From assembly GCA_019307815.1 (NCBI GenBank), contig JAFDIV010000024.1, positions 1 through 63,681 of the forward strand: a DNA stretch of 63,681 nt, in the 5' to 3' direction. This DNA is from Deltaproteobacteria bacterium (GTDB taxonomy: Bacteria; Desulfobacterota; DSM-4660; Desulfatiglandales; Desulfatiglandaceae). The first letter of the stretch is position 1, and each line of letters opens with the position of its first letter. The notes beneath the pieces are model-generated. The model saw nothing but the letters and a program-made list of their open reading frames with translations. It was not told the origin of the DNA and made no database searches. A program made the translations under genes and the position numbers. This document shows, piece by piece, positions 1 to 8,292 of this stretch.

Positions 1-1
1 C

Positions 2-118
2 GATAAGCCAAAGATGGACAATGACAATTGGCTATGCTTCGTCAATTGCAAGTGGGATCCTGCCACAGGTGAGTGGGATGTGTTCAAGAAAGACATTTGG
101 ACTATGCCAGGCGTCTAA
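2..118 (+). CDS. 3' end of an unidentified protein (partial)
   Basis: An open frame enters from the left edge and ends at a TAA at 116-118, giving 38 C-terminal residues rich in Trp, Asp and Lys (ending DIWTMPGV). It is directly followed by a good rho-independent terminator, which supports it being the real end of a gene. The family is not recognisable from so short a tail. It is too short for the open frame to be more than suggestive. Confidence 0.5.
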   Translation, partial: DKPKMDNDNWLCFVNCKWDPATGEWDVFKKDIWTMPGV

Positions 119-139
119 GGTACAGCCCCCACAAAGAAG

Positions 140-180
140 ATGCACCAGGCCTCCCTTTTTGATGTCTGGTGCATTTCTTT
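140..180 (+). terminator. Rho-independent terminator after the first partial gene
   Basis: Stem ATGCACCAGGC (140-150) pairs with GTCTGGTGCAT (164-174), with one mismatch, and is followed by TTCTTT. It lies 22 bases after the stop of the partial gene on the same strand. Confidence 0.7.
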
Positions 181-215
181 AATCTAGATTTGAACCTCAT
201 AAATAGGTTAACCTC

Positions 216-430
216 ATGACACCCAGAATAGAGCCAGGTTCTGGAACCAAACCAAAACAGAGCCAAGCATGCGGGATGGAGAATCAGAGGAGGGGAGCGC
301 TTCAGTTTATCATCCTCATGGGAATTGTCAGTCTTTTTGGAGATGTGACATATGAGGGAGCGAGAAGTATTACTGGGCCTTACCTGGCCCTTCTGGGCGC
401 GGGTGCCGGCATAGTAGGTCTGGTGGCCGA
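216..430 (+). pseudogene. MFS transporter, N-terminal remnant
   Basis: The first 70 or so codons read as the start of a major facilitator family permease, with the segment GIVSLFGDVTYEGARSITGP followed by a second hydrophobic stretch, the loop-rich first helix pair typical of one MFS subgroup. A start at ATG 276 (MENQRRGALQ) is as likely as 216. The MFS homology stops abruptly at about 430, exactly where the stop codon of the convergent TSUP gene lies (431-433); beyond it the frame is just antisense of that gene. The remaining roughly 330 residues of a normal MFS protein are absent. I read it as a gene cut by a rearrangement or deletion. It cannot be a functional transporter. Confidence 0.7.
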
Positions 431-1381
431 TCAAGACTTGAAAATAAAGGTAACTCCCAGGAAAATCAGCACGATAATAACTAACCATCTAGCCACGGTA
501 TTGTTGATATGGCCCAGTGTCTTCAGGCCGAGCAATGAACCCAGCATAGTCCCTATTAGCGACGGGACCATGAGTATCGGGAGGATAGCCCCCTGATTCA
601 GGAAGACCCACAAGGCCGATGCATGTGTGGCAGAAACAAGATATCTCCCTGTTGCAATACTCACCTTCAAAGGAATACCCATCAATAAATTCAGTACAGA
701 GATATTTGCAAAAAAGGTGCTTAGGCCGAACATCCCTGCCACTATTCCCATCCCCAAAAACACACACATGGCTATGGGGAGGCGATGAGCCCTCCAGGGC
801 ACTATTTCACCGCTGTCGCTGTCCCGGAAGGTGCCATATACTCGTAACATATGTGCAAGTGGATCAGATTTATTGATATCAGACCTTTCCCGTGTTTTTC
901 CCACTACCAATAACCCACATGCCCCCAATATTGTCACTCCAAGGCCTTTGTACAAAACGTCTTCAGGTAGCCTGATGCCGAGCACAGCCCCTATGATAGA
1001 ACCTGCAGACATCGCAAGAAAAATAGATATTGCAAGCCTCAAGTTTGTCAAGTTTTCCTTCAGAAAACCTGGCGTGGCCGCCAGTGCCCCTGCCAAGCCC
1101 ACCATAAGGCTACAGGCCCTAACAAAGTCAAAATGAAAAGGGAATAGGTAAGAGATTATGGGCACGAACAGGAAGCCCGCCTCTATCCCACTCCATACAG
1201 AGATAATCCCTATTGCCAGGGAGGCGGCAAATAAGGTTCCCGCCCAAAACCACCAGCATTGATGAAGGGGGGAAGTGGCTACAATTGGAGCAACGTGGTA
1301 CGGGATAGCAAGGGTTGCGTCCGAAAGGATATAAAAGGCAGCTAATGCTGCCATAATAGATAATTTCCTGTAACCCCTCAT
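431..1381 (-). CDS. TSUP (TauE/SafE) family membrane transporter, divergent copy
   Basis: A 316-residue membrane protein with about eight hydrophobic segments and an N-terminal signal-like helix. It aligns along its length with the second TSUP protein at 8293-9249: both have FVPIIS..FPFH.DFVR, a Leu-rich helix with G(A)LAA.PG.LK.NL..LRLA, and the C-terminal half-repeat beginning MFG(L). The family exports sulfite, sulfoacetate or other organosulfur anions; the substrate here is unknown. This copy has lost the Gly-rich turn GGVGGG of its paralogue and has SGIEAG instead. The start is uncertain because no good ribosome site precedes 1381; ATG at residue 9 is an alternative. Its stop abuts an MFS fragment. 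It lies next to the stress protein gene on the same strand. Confidence 0.85.
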   Translation of the reverse strand: MRGYRKLSIMAALAAFYILSDATLAIPYHVAPIVATSPLHQCWWFWAGTLFAASLAIGIISVWSGIEAGFLFVPIISYLFPFHFDFVRACSLMVGLAGALAATPGFLKENLTNLRLAISIFLAMSAGSIIGAVLGIRLPEDVLYKGLGVTILGACGLLVVGKTRERSDINKSDPLAHMLRVYGTFRDSDSGEIVPWRAHRLPIAMCVFLGMGIVAGMFGLSTFFANISVLNLLMGIPLKVSIATGRYLVSATHASALWVFLNQGAILPILMVPSLIGTMLGSLLGLKTLGHINNTVARWLVIIVLIFLGVTFIFKS

Positions 1382-1509
1382 TACTGGCTATGTCTCGAAA
1401 CTCACCACTACGTTACAGCTAAGATGCGTTAATTGATTGTATTTGAGTCCAAGAACTCTTAATTTTTATTTACTGACGTTTTCCTTTGGATTTGTCAGCT
1501 TTTTTGGAA

Positions 1510-1992
1510 TTAGCCCTCATTGGGTTGCCGATCCTGTATCTGGCTTCGAAAACTTAGCACGGGAACGGGGCAACGGCGAAACACTTTTTCTGCAGTTGAG
1601 CCAAACAAGGCCCCCCTGAGATCGCTTCTTCCTTTTGTACCCATCACCAATATATCTATTTCCTTCTCCTTTGCTGCTTCGATTAATTCCAGGGACGGAT
1701 ATCCGGTACGAAATACCATTTCAACAGGTACATCATCCCACTGGGAATAATCCAAAAGCTCCTGAATCATCTTGGCCCGTTCTTCTTTTTGCCTTTTTAC
1801 AAAGTCTTCAGCCGTGAACGCGCTGGTAATTTGTGCTACCTTCTCGTATGCCACGATATCTCTTTGATTGATCACGTTAACAATGAGTAATTCACCCCTA
1901 AGCGCCCTCGCCAAATTTAGAGCATACTCAAGTGTAGCCTTCGAGTAATCTGACAGATCAATGGCCACCATGATCTTCCGTCGAGTTTTCAT
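1510..1992 (-). CDS. Universal stress protein (UspA family)
   Basis: 160 residues with the Usp fold: N-terminal beta strand [11 protein letters not shown], a central helix pair, and the C-terminal ATP-binding loop MGTKGR followed nine residues later by GST and VPVL. This G-2x-G-9x-G(S/T) pattern marks the ATP-binding Usp type. A strong ribosome site (AAGGAGGG) precedes ATG 1992. It is divergent from the Lon-like gene and upstream of a TSUP exporter on the same strand. Such proteins bind ATP and aid survival under energy or stress limitation; the specific role is unknown. Confidence 0.92.
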   Translation of the reverse strand: MKTRRKIMVAIDLSDYSKATLEYALNLARALRGELLIVNVINQRDIVAYEKVAQITSAFTAEDFVKRQKEERAKMIQELLDYSQWDDVPVEMVFRTGYPSLELIEAAKEKEIDILVMGTKGRSDLRGALFGSTAEKVFRRCPVPVLSFRSQIQDRQPNEG

Positions 1993-2358
1993 GACAACCC
2001 TCCTTGTGCAAAAGTTTTGTACTCATGCCCATTGTAATGATTGGGCGACAAAGCATCTTTCTTCTTGTACAGCAAATAATATACCAGTTTACAAGATCTC
2101 TTGTGGTTTTGTCTAACTATTTGTAGATTCAGGGAATAACCCGATCGTAGTAAATTTCTTTGTTGCGATACCTGTTATCTCATGTGGATCCTTTTTTACA
2201 AATTGTAAAGATACCATTTGGCACCATCGATTCTCATGTCCCTTCGATTTGGGAAGAAGATGTCCCACATTTTCAGGACAAAAGGTCGGGTTTCTATTGC
2301 CGCGAAGGGCTATATGAGCTATGATTCGAAAACTAAGACGTATGTGAGGACAGCGATC

Positions 2359-3090
2359 ATGGTTTTTTTTCGCAAGGCTCAGAATGAGATAGTAGAAACG
2401 CCTGACCTTGAGAAGTTGCGTCAGGCGATTCAAAAGGCTGGTCTCCCCGAATGCGTTGTAGGGGTGGCTGAGAAGGAGATTGAAAGGCTTACCAAGACCG
2501 AGCCCGGGGCGCCCGAATATGCGATCGGTATAACTTACCTTGAATACCTCACTTCTCTGCCATGGAACAAATACACAGATGATAACCTCGATTTGGACAG
2601 AGCCAAGCAGATATTAGATAGCTACCATTACGGGCTTGAGTCTGTGAAGGAACGAATTCTGGATTTTTTGGCCGTGAGAACCCTGTGCTCCATGAGGCCG
2701 TTCAGGATCCTGGTGGTGGATGATGAGGTCGTTGCCCGCACCAATCTAGAATATGTCCTAAGAAAGGAGGGCTATGAGGTTGCTGCTGCTGAAAATGGCG
2801 CAGAGGCACTGGAAAAACTTGACGTGGGAGAGTTTGATCTTCTTTTGACAGATCTTAAGATGGATAAGGTGGATGGAATTGAACTCTTGAAAAGGGCAAA
2901 AAAGATAGTTCCATCTATAGAAACCGTGATATTCACGGGGTATGCAACAGTCAGTTCTGCTGTAGAGGCCTTGCAACAAAGCTGCGGAGCGTTGTTCAAA
3001 AAATTCGGGGCAAAAGGCGCCATGTTCAAAATGTTAATGGGCCTATCCTGTGTTTTTCAGGGCCTCCTGGGACGGGAAAGACCTCTATAG
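2359..3090 (+). pseudogene. Lon-like protease with inserted receiver domain, 5' part (frameshifted)
   Basis: From ATG 2359 (MVFFRKAQNE, GAGG upstream) the protein starts in the Lon helical linker: DLEKLRQAIQKAGLP, then LEYLTSLPWNKYTDDNLDL and HYGLESVKERILDFLAVRTL, the hallmark run before the Lon ATPase. The large N-terminal substrate domain is absent. Instead of going straight to Walker A, the frame enters a receiver domain: RILVVDDE acidic pair, TDLKM phospho-acceptor Asp, and TGYATVSSAVEAL switch Thr. It then breaks at about 2976, before the expected conserved Lys (KPF), and stops at 3090. The receiver domain resembles that of the adjacent NtrC-type regulator (4350-5717). An upstream extension to 2218 is open but unlike Lon. 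Confidence 0.8.
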
Positions 3091-4340
3091 GCAAGGCGAT
3101 AGCTGAAGCACTGGGGCGAAAATTCACCAGGCTTTCCATGGCGGGCATGAGGGACGAAGCGGAGCTTCGAGGCCATCGCAGGACATATGTGGGAGCAATG
3201 GCTGGCAGGATCATCAATGAGATAAAGCGTCTGGAGGTAAGAAATCCCCTTTTCATGCTTGACGAAATCGACAAAATTGGCCAGGATTTCAAGGGGGATC
3301 CAGCCTCTGTCCTTTTAGAAATACTTGATCCAGAACAAAACAGTAACTTCCTCGATTATTATCTTGACATTCCCTTTGATTTGACCCCTGTTATCTTCAT
3401 AGCCACGGCAAACAACATAGAGGAGTTGCCTGACGCATTAAGGGATCGATTGGAAGTAATTTATTTTTCCGGATACTCAGAGAACGAGAAGATCCACATT
3501 GCACAATTTCACTTGATTCCGAGACAGTTGGCCGCCAATGGCCTCTCTGCCGACCCTCCTAGGTTCACTTCGGAAGCCATCAAGAAGATTATAAGGGAGT
3601 ATACCGAGGAGTCTGGTGTTAGAAATCTGGAAAGAGAGATCGCGACGATTTGTAGGAAGCTGGCCAGAGAAAGGGTAGCAGGTTATCAAGCAAAAGGCTC
3701 ACCACGCCAATTGGGCCCCGCAGATGTGAAAAAGTTATTGGGCCCGCGGAGATATCAGAGAGAAACCAAATATACCAGCGACAGGGTGGGCGTTACCACC
3801 GGTTTGGTGTGGACTGATTTCGGAGGCGAGATAATCTTCGTGGAAACCAGCATAATGCCCGGTGCCCAGCAGTTGATCCTGACGGGGTCTCTGGGCTCTG
3901 TTATCAAGGAATCCGCCCAGACGGCCTTGAGCTATATCCGCAGCCACGCAAGGGAACTGGGGATCGATTCGGATTTTTACGCTGACAAGGATGTCCATAT
4001 CCATATACCGGCGGGGGCCATCCCTAAAGATGGCCCGTCAGCAGGGCTGACCATTGCCATTGCTCTCATATCACTTCTGACGGGCAGAAAGGCCAGAAAT
4101 GATGTCGCCATAACAGGGGAACTCAGCCTTACAGGACGGGTCCTCCCGGTAAAGGGAGTGAAAGAAAAGATTCTGGCGGCTCAGAGGGCTGGAATAAGGA
4201 CCGTTATCTTTCCTAGAAAAAATGCTGTGGACATAGAAACGCTGGACGAAGAAGTGCTGGAGGAGATCCAGGTCATCACAGCAGAGGAACTATTGGAGGT
4301 CATTGACGTGGCATTGACGCCGCTTGAAGGCGAACGATAA
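2979..4340 (+). pseudogene. lon: Lon-like protease, 3' part: AAA+ and S16 protease domains
   Basis: In the -1 frame relative to the 5' part, reading resumes as KLRSVVQKIRGKRRHVQ and then NGPILCFSGPPGTGKTS (Walker A), the run REDEAELRGHRRTYVGAM-like loop, Walker B FMLDEIDKIG, sensor IATANN, arginine region ALRDRLEVI, and the protease domain with catalytic Ser in KDGPSAG and Lys in LPVKGVKEK. All catalytic residues of both domains are intact. There is no good start in this frame until ATG 3138, which lies after Walker A, so the piece alone could not be a full ATPase. Joined to the 5' part it would give a Lon protease with a receiver domain between linker and ATPase. The next gene is convergent, ten bases away. 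Confidence 0.8.
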
Positions 4341-4349
4341 AAAGAGATC

Positions 4350-5717
4350 TTAGGGCTCTTCCAGTTTGTATTTTTTTAGTTTTCTCCACAGTGAGACCCT
4401 GTCGATCCCTAGAATCTCGGCAGCCTTTGTCTTGTTTCCCTTTGTCTTTGTCAAGACCCACGAGATGTATTCCTTTTCCTGGTCTTCCAGGGTCAAGAAT
4501 TCCCTTTGCCTGGGCCGATGCACCCTTAGGGTGAACTGTTGAAGATCGGGAGGCAGATGGTTGGGCTGAACGGTGTCGCCTTCACAAAGTGCCACGGCCC
4601 GTTCAATGATGTTTTCCAGTTCTCTCACATTGCCTGGGAATTCGTAGGCCATGAGGATGTCCATTACCTCATCGGATATTTTTTGTACACCTTTGCTTTG
4701 AGCATCAGCGAATTTCTTCAAGAAATGATAGGCCAATAGCGGGATATCGTCTCTTCGATCAGTAAGGGCAGGGACCTCGAGGGTGATCACATTTAGACGA
4801 TAATAAAGATCTTGGCGAAACGTTCCTTTCTTGACATCCTTTCTTAGGTCCTTATTTGTGGCGGCCAGCACCCTTATATCCACAGGAATTTCCTCTGTTC
4901 CTCCCACCCTGATAAGCCTTTTTTCCTGCAAGACTCGGAGAAGCTTAACCTGCATGGAAAGGGGCATGTCGCCTATCTCATCCAGCAGCACGGTGCCGCC
5001 TGAGGCTGCCTCCAGCAACCCCTTTTTTACCCCTCGGGCCCCGGTAAAGGCTTCCTTTTCATGACCAAAAAGCTCATTAGCCAATAAGTCCTCACTGAAT
5101 GCGCCACAATTGAACGCGAGGAACCTTGCTTCAGCCCGTGGGCTGAGGGCATGTATGGCCCTGGCAACCAACTCCTTGCCAGTGCCTGTCTCCCCGAGGA
5201 TAAGGACATTGCAGTCAGTGGGCGCGATTTGGCGTATGATTTTCTGAAGGTCCAGAATCTTGGGGCTTTTCCCTATGATTAAGGGGACCTGTTGTTGCTC
5301 TTTTACCTTGGCACGAAGTTCCGAAACTTCCTTTTTCAACTTCCTTTTTTCCAGGGCTGTTCTTACCGTGTGGCGTACCTCATCAAGCTTGAAAGGCTTC
5401 GATATATAGTGGTATGCGCCTTTTTTCATGGCCTCTACGGCTGTATCCACCGTTGCATAGGCCGTGATGAGGATAACCTCTGTGTCAGGGAAGCGTTGTT
5501 TGGTATGTTCAAGAACCTGCAGGCCATCAATGGGCTGCATTTTTAGGTCTGTGAGCACGATGTCGAACTCTGTTTTTTCCAGATGCTTGATTGCCTCCAC
5601 CCCGCTGTCTACGGCGAGGACCTGGTAGCCTTCCTTCAACATTATGTGTTCCAGGTTCTGAAGGGCTATGGGTTCGTCGTCCACCACCAATATTTTGGGC
5701 CTATCCTGTTGCATCAA
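4350..5717 (-). CDS. Sigma54-dependent NtrC-family response regulator
   Basis: 455 residues: receiver domain (1-125; acidic D13/D14, phospho-acceptor D57, Lys107), AAA+ sigma54-interaction domain (Walker A GETGTGKE 175-182, Walker B LLDEIGDM), and a C-terminal Fis-type helix-turn-helix (ILGIDRVSLWRKLKKY). The sigma54-contacting loop reads EAFTGA (222-227), not GAFTGA. The gene overlaps its cognate histidine kinase by four bases, so the two are co-translated. It activates RpoN promoters; rpoN itself is at 23314-24756. Targets are not identifiable. It is convergent with the Lon-like gene, whose receiver insert it resembles. Confidence 0.95.
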   Translation of the reverse strand: MMQQDRPKILVVDDEPIALQNLEHIMLKEGYQVLAVDSGVEAIKHLEKTEFDIVLTDLKMQPIDGLQVLEHTKQRFPDTEVILITAYATVDTAVEAMKKGAYHYISKPFKLDEVRHTVRTALEKRKLKKEVSELRAKVKEQQQVPLIIGKSPKILDLQKIIRQIAPTDCNVLILGETGTGKELVARAIHALSPRAEARFLAFNCGAFSEDLLANELFGHEKEAFTGARGVKKGLLEAASGGTVLLDEIGDMPLSMQVKLLRVLQEKRLIRVGGTEEIPVDIRVLAATNKDLRKDVKKGTFRQDLYYRLNVITLEVPALTDRRDDIPLLAYHFLKKFADAQSKGVQKISDEVMDILMAYEFPGNVRELENIIERAVALCEGDTVQPNHLPPDLQQFTLRVHRPRQREFLTLEDQEKEYISWVLTKTKGNKTKAAEILGIDRVSLWRKLKKYKLEEP

Positions 5718-7153
5718 TCACTGACCTTCATAGGGAGCCGGATAGTGAACCGGGTCCCTTCTCCTTTCTTGCTCTCAACCGAGATATTTCCGCTGTGTTG
5801 CTCTATTATGCCGTGGACTATGGAAAGCCCCAGTCCTGTTCCGCCCCCTACATCCTTGGTTGTAAAGAAGGGGTCGAATATACGGGACAGATGCTCAGCA
5901 TCAATTCCCACGCCCGTATCTTCCACTTCGATAATTGCCTCATTTTTATCCGGATCTGTTCTAGCTACGACCCGGATTTCCCCTGGGGGGGCGGGAATGG
6001 CTTGGATTGCATTGAGGAAAAGGTTTAGAAACACCTGTTGCATTCGTTGCGTGTCAAGTGGGATGATAAGGTCGTCAGGTATATCAATGTGAATTTCTAT
6101 CCCCCCGGGCAGTTGACTCGCCACCAATTGGTATGCCTTCTTGACCACAGCCTTGACGGAGGAAGGCTCCAGTGAGAATTCCTTAGTCCGTGAGAACTCC
6201 AAGAGCCCTTTTACAATATCCCTGGCTCTGGCAATCTCTTTCTCTGTGTTCATCAGCATCTTTCGTAGGAATTCCCTATCGATTTCGTCGATTTCTTCAA
6301 GCGCTATCTGGCAGGAAGTGGAGATATTGTTCAGCGGGTTATTCAGTTCATGGGCAATTCCTGAGGTGAGGGTCCCCAAAGATGAGAGCTTCTTAGCCTG
6401 AACCAACTGGTTTTGGCGTTTTTCAAGTTCCGTGACCATTCGATTGAATGCCCGGATAACCCGCTCGGTCTCGTCTTTGGTTTTGGGCACTGGCAGAGGC
6501 TGGAAATTTCCTTCCACAATTTGAACCGTGGCCCTTTCAATGAGGCTGAGGGGCTGTATGATCTTTCGAGCCACGAAGAAGGCGAGAAAGCCCCAGAAAA
6601 AAAAGAAAAGGACCATGGCAGCAAAGAGATGCCCATACAACCGCTCTAGTATCAAGATAATGCGCTCTCTTTCGAATTTGACGAGTTCCCGGGATAGGTC
6701 CACTAGTGCCTTTCCCTTCTGCCTGAGTTGCCCCTGGAGAGTTTCCATTGAGGATAGCTCCCGGGTCACTGCCGCCTTCCTGATACGGTCAATCAGCTCG
6801 CCATACTCAATCAGTTCTTTTCTCAGAAGCCCAATTTTTGGGGCGCCTTCCAAGCCCGTTAGCTCAGGCGAAAATTTTCGAAGGATGCTCAGAGCTCTGC
6901 CGATGTAACGCTTATTTTCGGCCAAGGCCCCGGCCTCTGAAAAACCATAAAGGAAAAAGTTTTTTTCATATCTCCTGATTTCCAAAACTATGTTCTGTAA
7001 GTCATCTGCAATCTCCACAAACCTGATTTTTCTCTCTATGACTTTCAGGTTCCTGAAGGACAGAAGCCCTACAATGGCCACTGCAACAGAAAATAGTGAA
7101 ATGCCAGTAATAATTTTTTGCCTGAGGTTTAATGAAAGAATCTCTTTTTTCAT
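5714..7153 (-). CDS. Membrane sensor histidine kinase
   Basis: 479 residues. Transmembrane helices near 14-34 and 172-195 flank a helical sensor domain of about 135 residues (four-helix-bundle type). HAMP linker follows, then HisKA with the phospho-His in GIAHELNNPLNN, and a C-terminal HATPase with N box (FLNLFLNAIQAI), G1 (DTGVGI) and G2 (GGGTGLGLSI). Co-transcribed with the NtrC-type regulator downstream (overlap 5714-5717), its evident partner. The signal is unknown. Confidence 0.95.
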   Translation of the reverse strand: MKKEILSLNLRQKIITGISLFSVAVAIVGLLSFRNLKVIERKIRFVEIADDLQNIVLEIRRYEKNFFLYGFSEAGALAENKRYIGRALSILRKFSPELTGLEGAPKIGLLRKELIEYGELIDRIRKAAVTRELSSMETLQGQLRQKGKALVDLSRELVKFERERIILILERLYGHLFAAMVLFFFFWGFLAFFVARKIIQPLSLIERATVQIVEGNFQPLPVPKTKDETERVIRAFNRMVTELEKRQNQLVQAKKLSSLGTLTSGIAHELNNPLNNISTSCQIALEEIDEIDREFLRKMLMNTEKEIARARDIVKGLLEFSRTKEFSLEPSSVKAVVKKAYQLVASQLPGGIEIHIDIPDDLIIPLDTQRMQQVFLNLFLNAIQAIPAPPGEIRVVARTDPDKNEAIIEVEDTGVGIDAEHLSRIFDPFFTTKDVGGGTGLGLSIVHGIIEQHSGNISVESKKGEGTRFTIRLPMKVSD

Positions 7154-7279
7154 CGGGAGTTCCCTAATTCAAATCGTGTCCATGTGCGAACCCTAGGGAT
7201 GCTTATAAGTGAAAAGGCGGCTCTAAGGCACGCGCTCCGGTGGGAAATAAATCTCGCCACTGCCCGAAATGGAATCTTC

Positions 7280-7786
7280 TCAGGATTCAGCCAATATTTC
7301 TGCTACTGCCAGGAACAGATCGGTGTCTCTAACAATGCCTACCAGATTGCCATTGTCGTAGACGGGTAGCTTGTTGATTTTGTTCTTGAAAAGGAGTTTT
7401 AGGCCATCAAGCAGTGTGGCATTGGCCTCAATCGTCCCCCTCACCTTTAGCATAACATCCTTGGCCATCCTTACTCTGGCCACAAAGTCGGCATGGGCTT
7501 CATCAAGTTCCGGGATGTCACGTTCTGCAAATACGATGGAAACTTGCAGGGACCGGAGCTTTTCCGTGAGCCCACCTGCCACTTCCGCTATTAGAACCCT
7601 CAAGATTGCTCTGAAGTCCAAAATACCCATAAGATCATTTTTTTGGTTTACGACCAGCACGGTTCTTGGCCCTGCTTCCGTGCAAATCCCTTTGTCCAAC
7701 TGACAATGGGATTTTCTCAACACGGTTACGGCATTCTTCAATGAAGCATCCGGGCCGACAACCGCGTATTTGCTCAAGGGGATCAT
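7280..7786 (-). CDS. CBS-domain protein
   Basis: A pair of CBS motifs: DIMIPLSKYAVVGPDASL at the start and GNLVGIVRDTDLFLAVAEIL at the end, with a middle segment carrying VVNQKNDLMGILDFRAILR. Such Bateman modules bind adenosyl ligands and regulate partner proteins. I start at ATG 7786 (168 residues). The open frame extends upstream, and the best ribosome site (GGGAG) in fact sits eight bases before an ATA codon at 7811-7813 that would give the more usual N-terminus (IKEKKIKDIMIP), so the true start may be non-ATG or may have been lost by mutation. It is the last gene of a TSUP/membrane protein/CBS operon and could regulate that exporter. Confidence 0.85.
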   Translation of the reverse strand: MIPLSKYAVVGPDASLKNAVTVLRKSHCQLDKGICTEAGPRTVLVVNQKNDLMGILDFRAILRVLIAEVAGGLTEKLRSLQVSIVFAERDIPELDEAHADFVARVRMAKDVMLKVRGTIEANATLLDGLKLLFKNKINKLPVYDNGNLVGIVRDTDLFLAVAEILAES

Positions 7787-7850
7787 GATGTCTTTTATCT
7801 TCTTTTCTTTTATAGGTCTTCTCCCGTCTTGGGTTGTCGCCAGCCCATCT

Positions 7851-8276
7851 TCAGTGCCCCACTGCGAGCAAGCCGCTAGCAGCCAATCCCAGGATGAGTA
7901 TCTCAAGAACGGCAAAGAGGGCATACAACCAGTCCTTGGTCTTACAGAGTATTGGAACAATAGCTGCATAGCAGACTATCGTGACCCCCGCGAGAATAGC
8001 GATGCCAATGAAGTTAAGGAAGTCTCCGTAACCAAGCATTCCTACCCAGCTCCACCCACCCTTTATCTTTGCATGGTGCAGGTAGTCGTGGACATTCATG
8101 GACCAGTAATGGGAAATCTGGTCCAGTGGTATGTAAGGCTTCATTATACCAAGCGCATATATTACAAATGTAATGAGCAAGATTAAGAGCCCCACAAGCA
8201 TACCCTTCTCCAGGATGGATGCGTAAATCAATTGCTCGGGTCCTGCCTTGAGATTTGCTGAAGTCTTTTCGGACAT
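7851..8276 (-). CDS. Small integral membrane protein of the TSUP operon
   Basis: 141 residues from ATG 8276 (MSEKTSANLK), chosen because GGAGGA sits five bases upstream. Four hydrophobic helices are visible: ILEKGMLVGLLILLITFVIYA, a region around GYGDFLNFIGIAILAGV, the following IVCYAAIVPIL, and ALFAVLEILILGLAASGLL. I do not recognise the family. It lies 16 bases after the TSUP gene and is followed by the CBS gene, so it is probably a subunit or accessory of that exporter. No catalytic motif is visible. Confidence 0.8.
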   Translation of the reverse strand: MSEKTSANLKAGPEQLIYASILEKGMLVGLLILLITFVIYALGIMKPYIPLDQISHYWSMNVHDYLHHAKIKGGWSWVGMLGYGDFLNFIGIAILAGVTIVCYAAIVPILCKTKDWLYALFAVLEILILGLAASGLLAVGH

Positions 8277-8292
8277 TTTTTCCTCCATTGTT

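Noticed and set aside
2218..2358. N-terminal extension of the Lon-like frame upstream of ATG 2359
   Set aside because: No resemblance to the Lon N-domain and no ribosome site at 2218; ATG 2359 has one and begins with Lon-like sequence.
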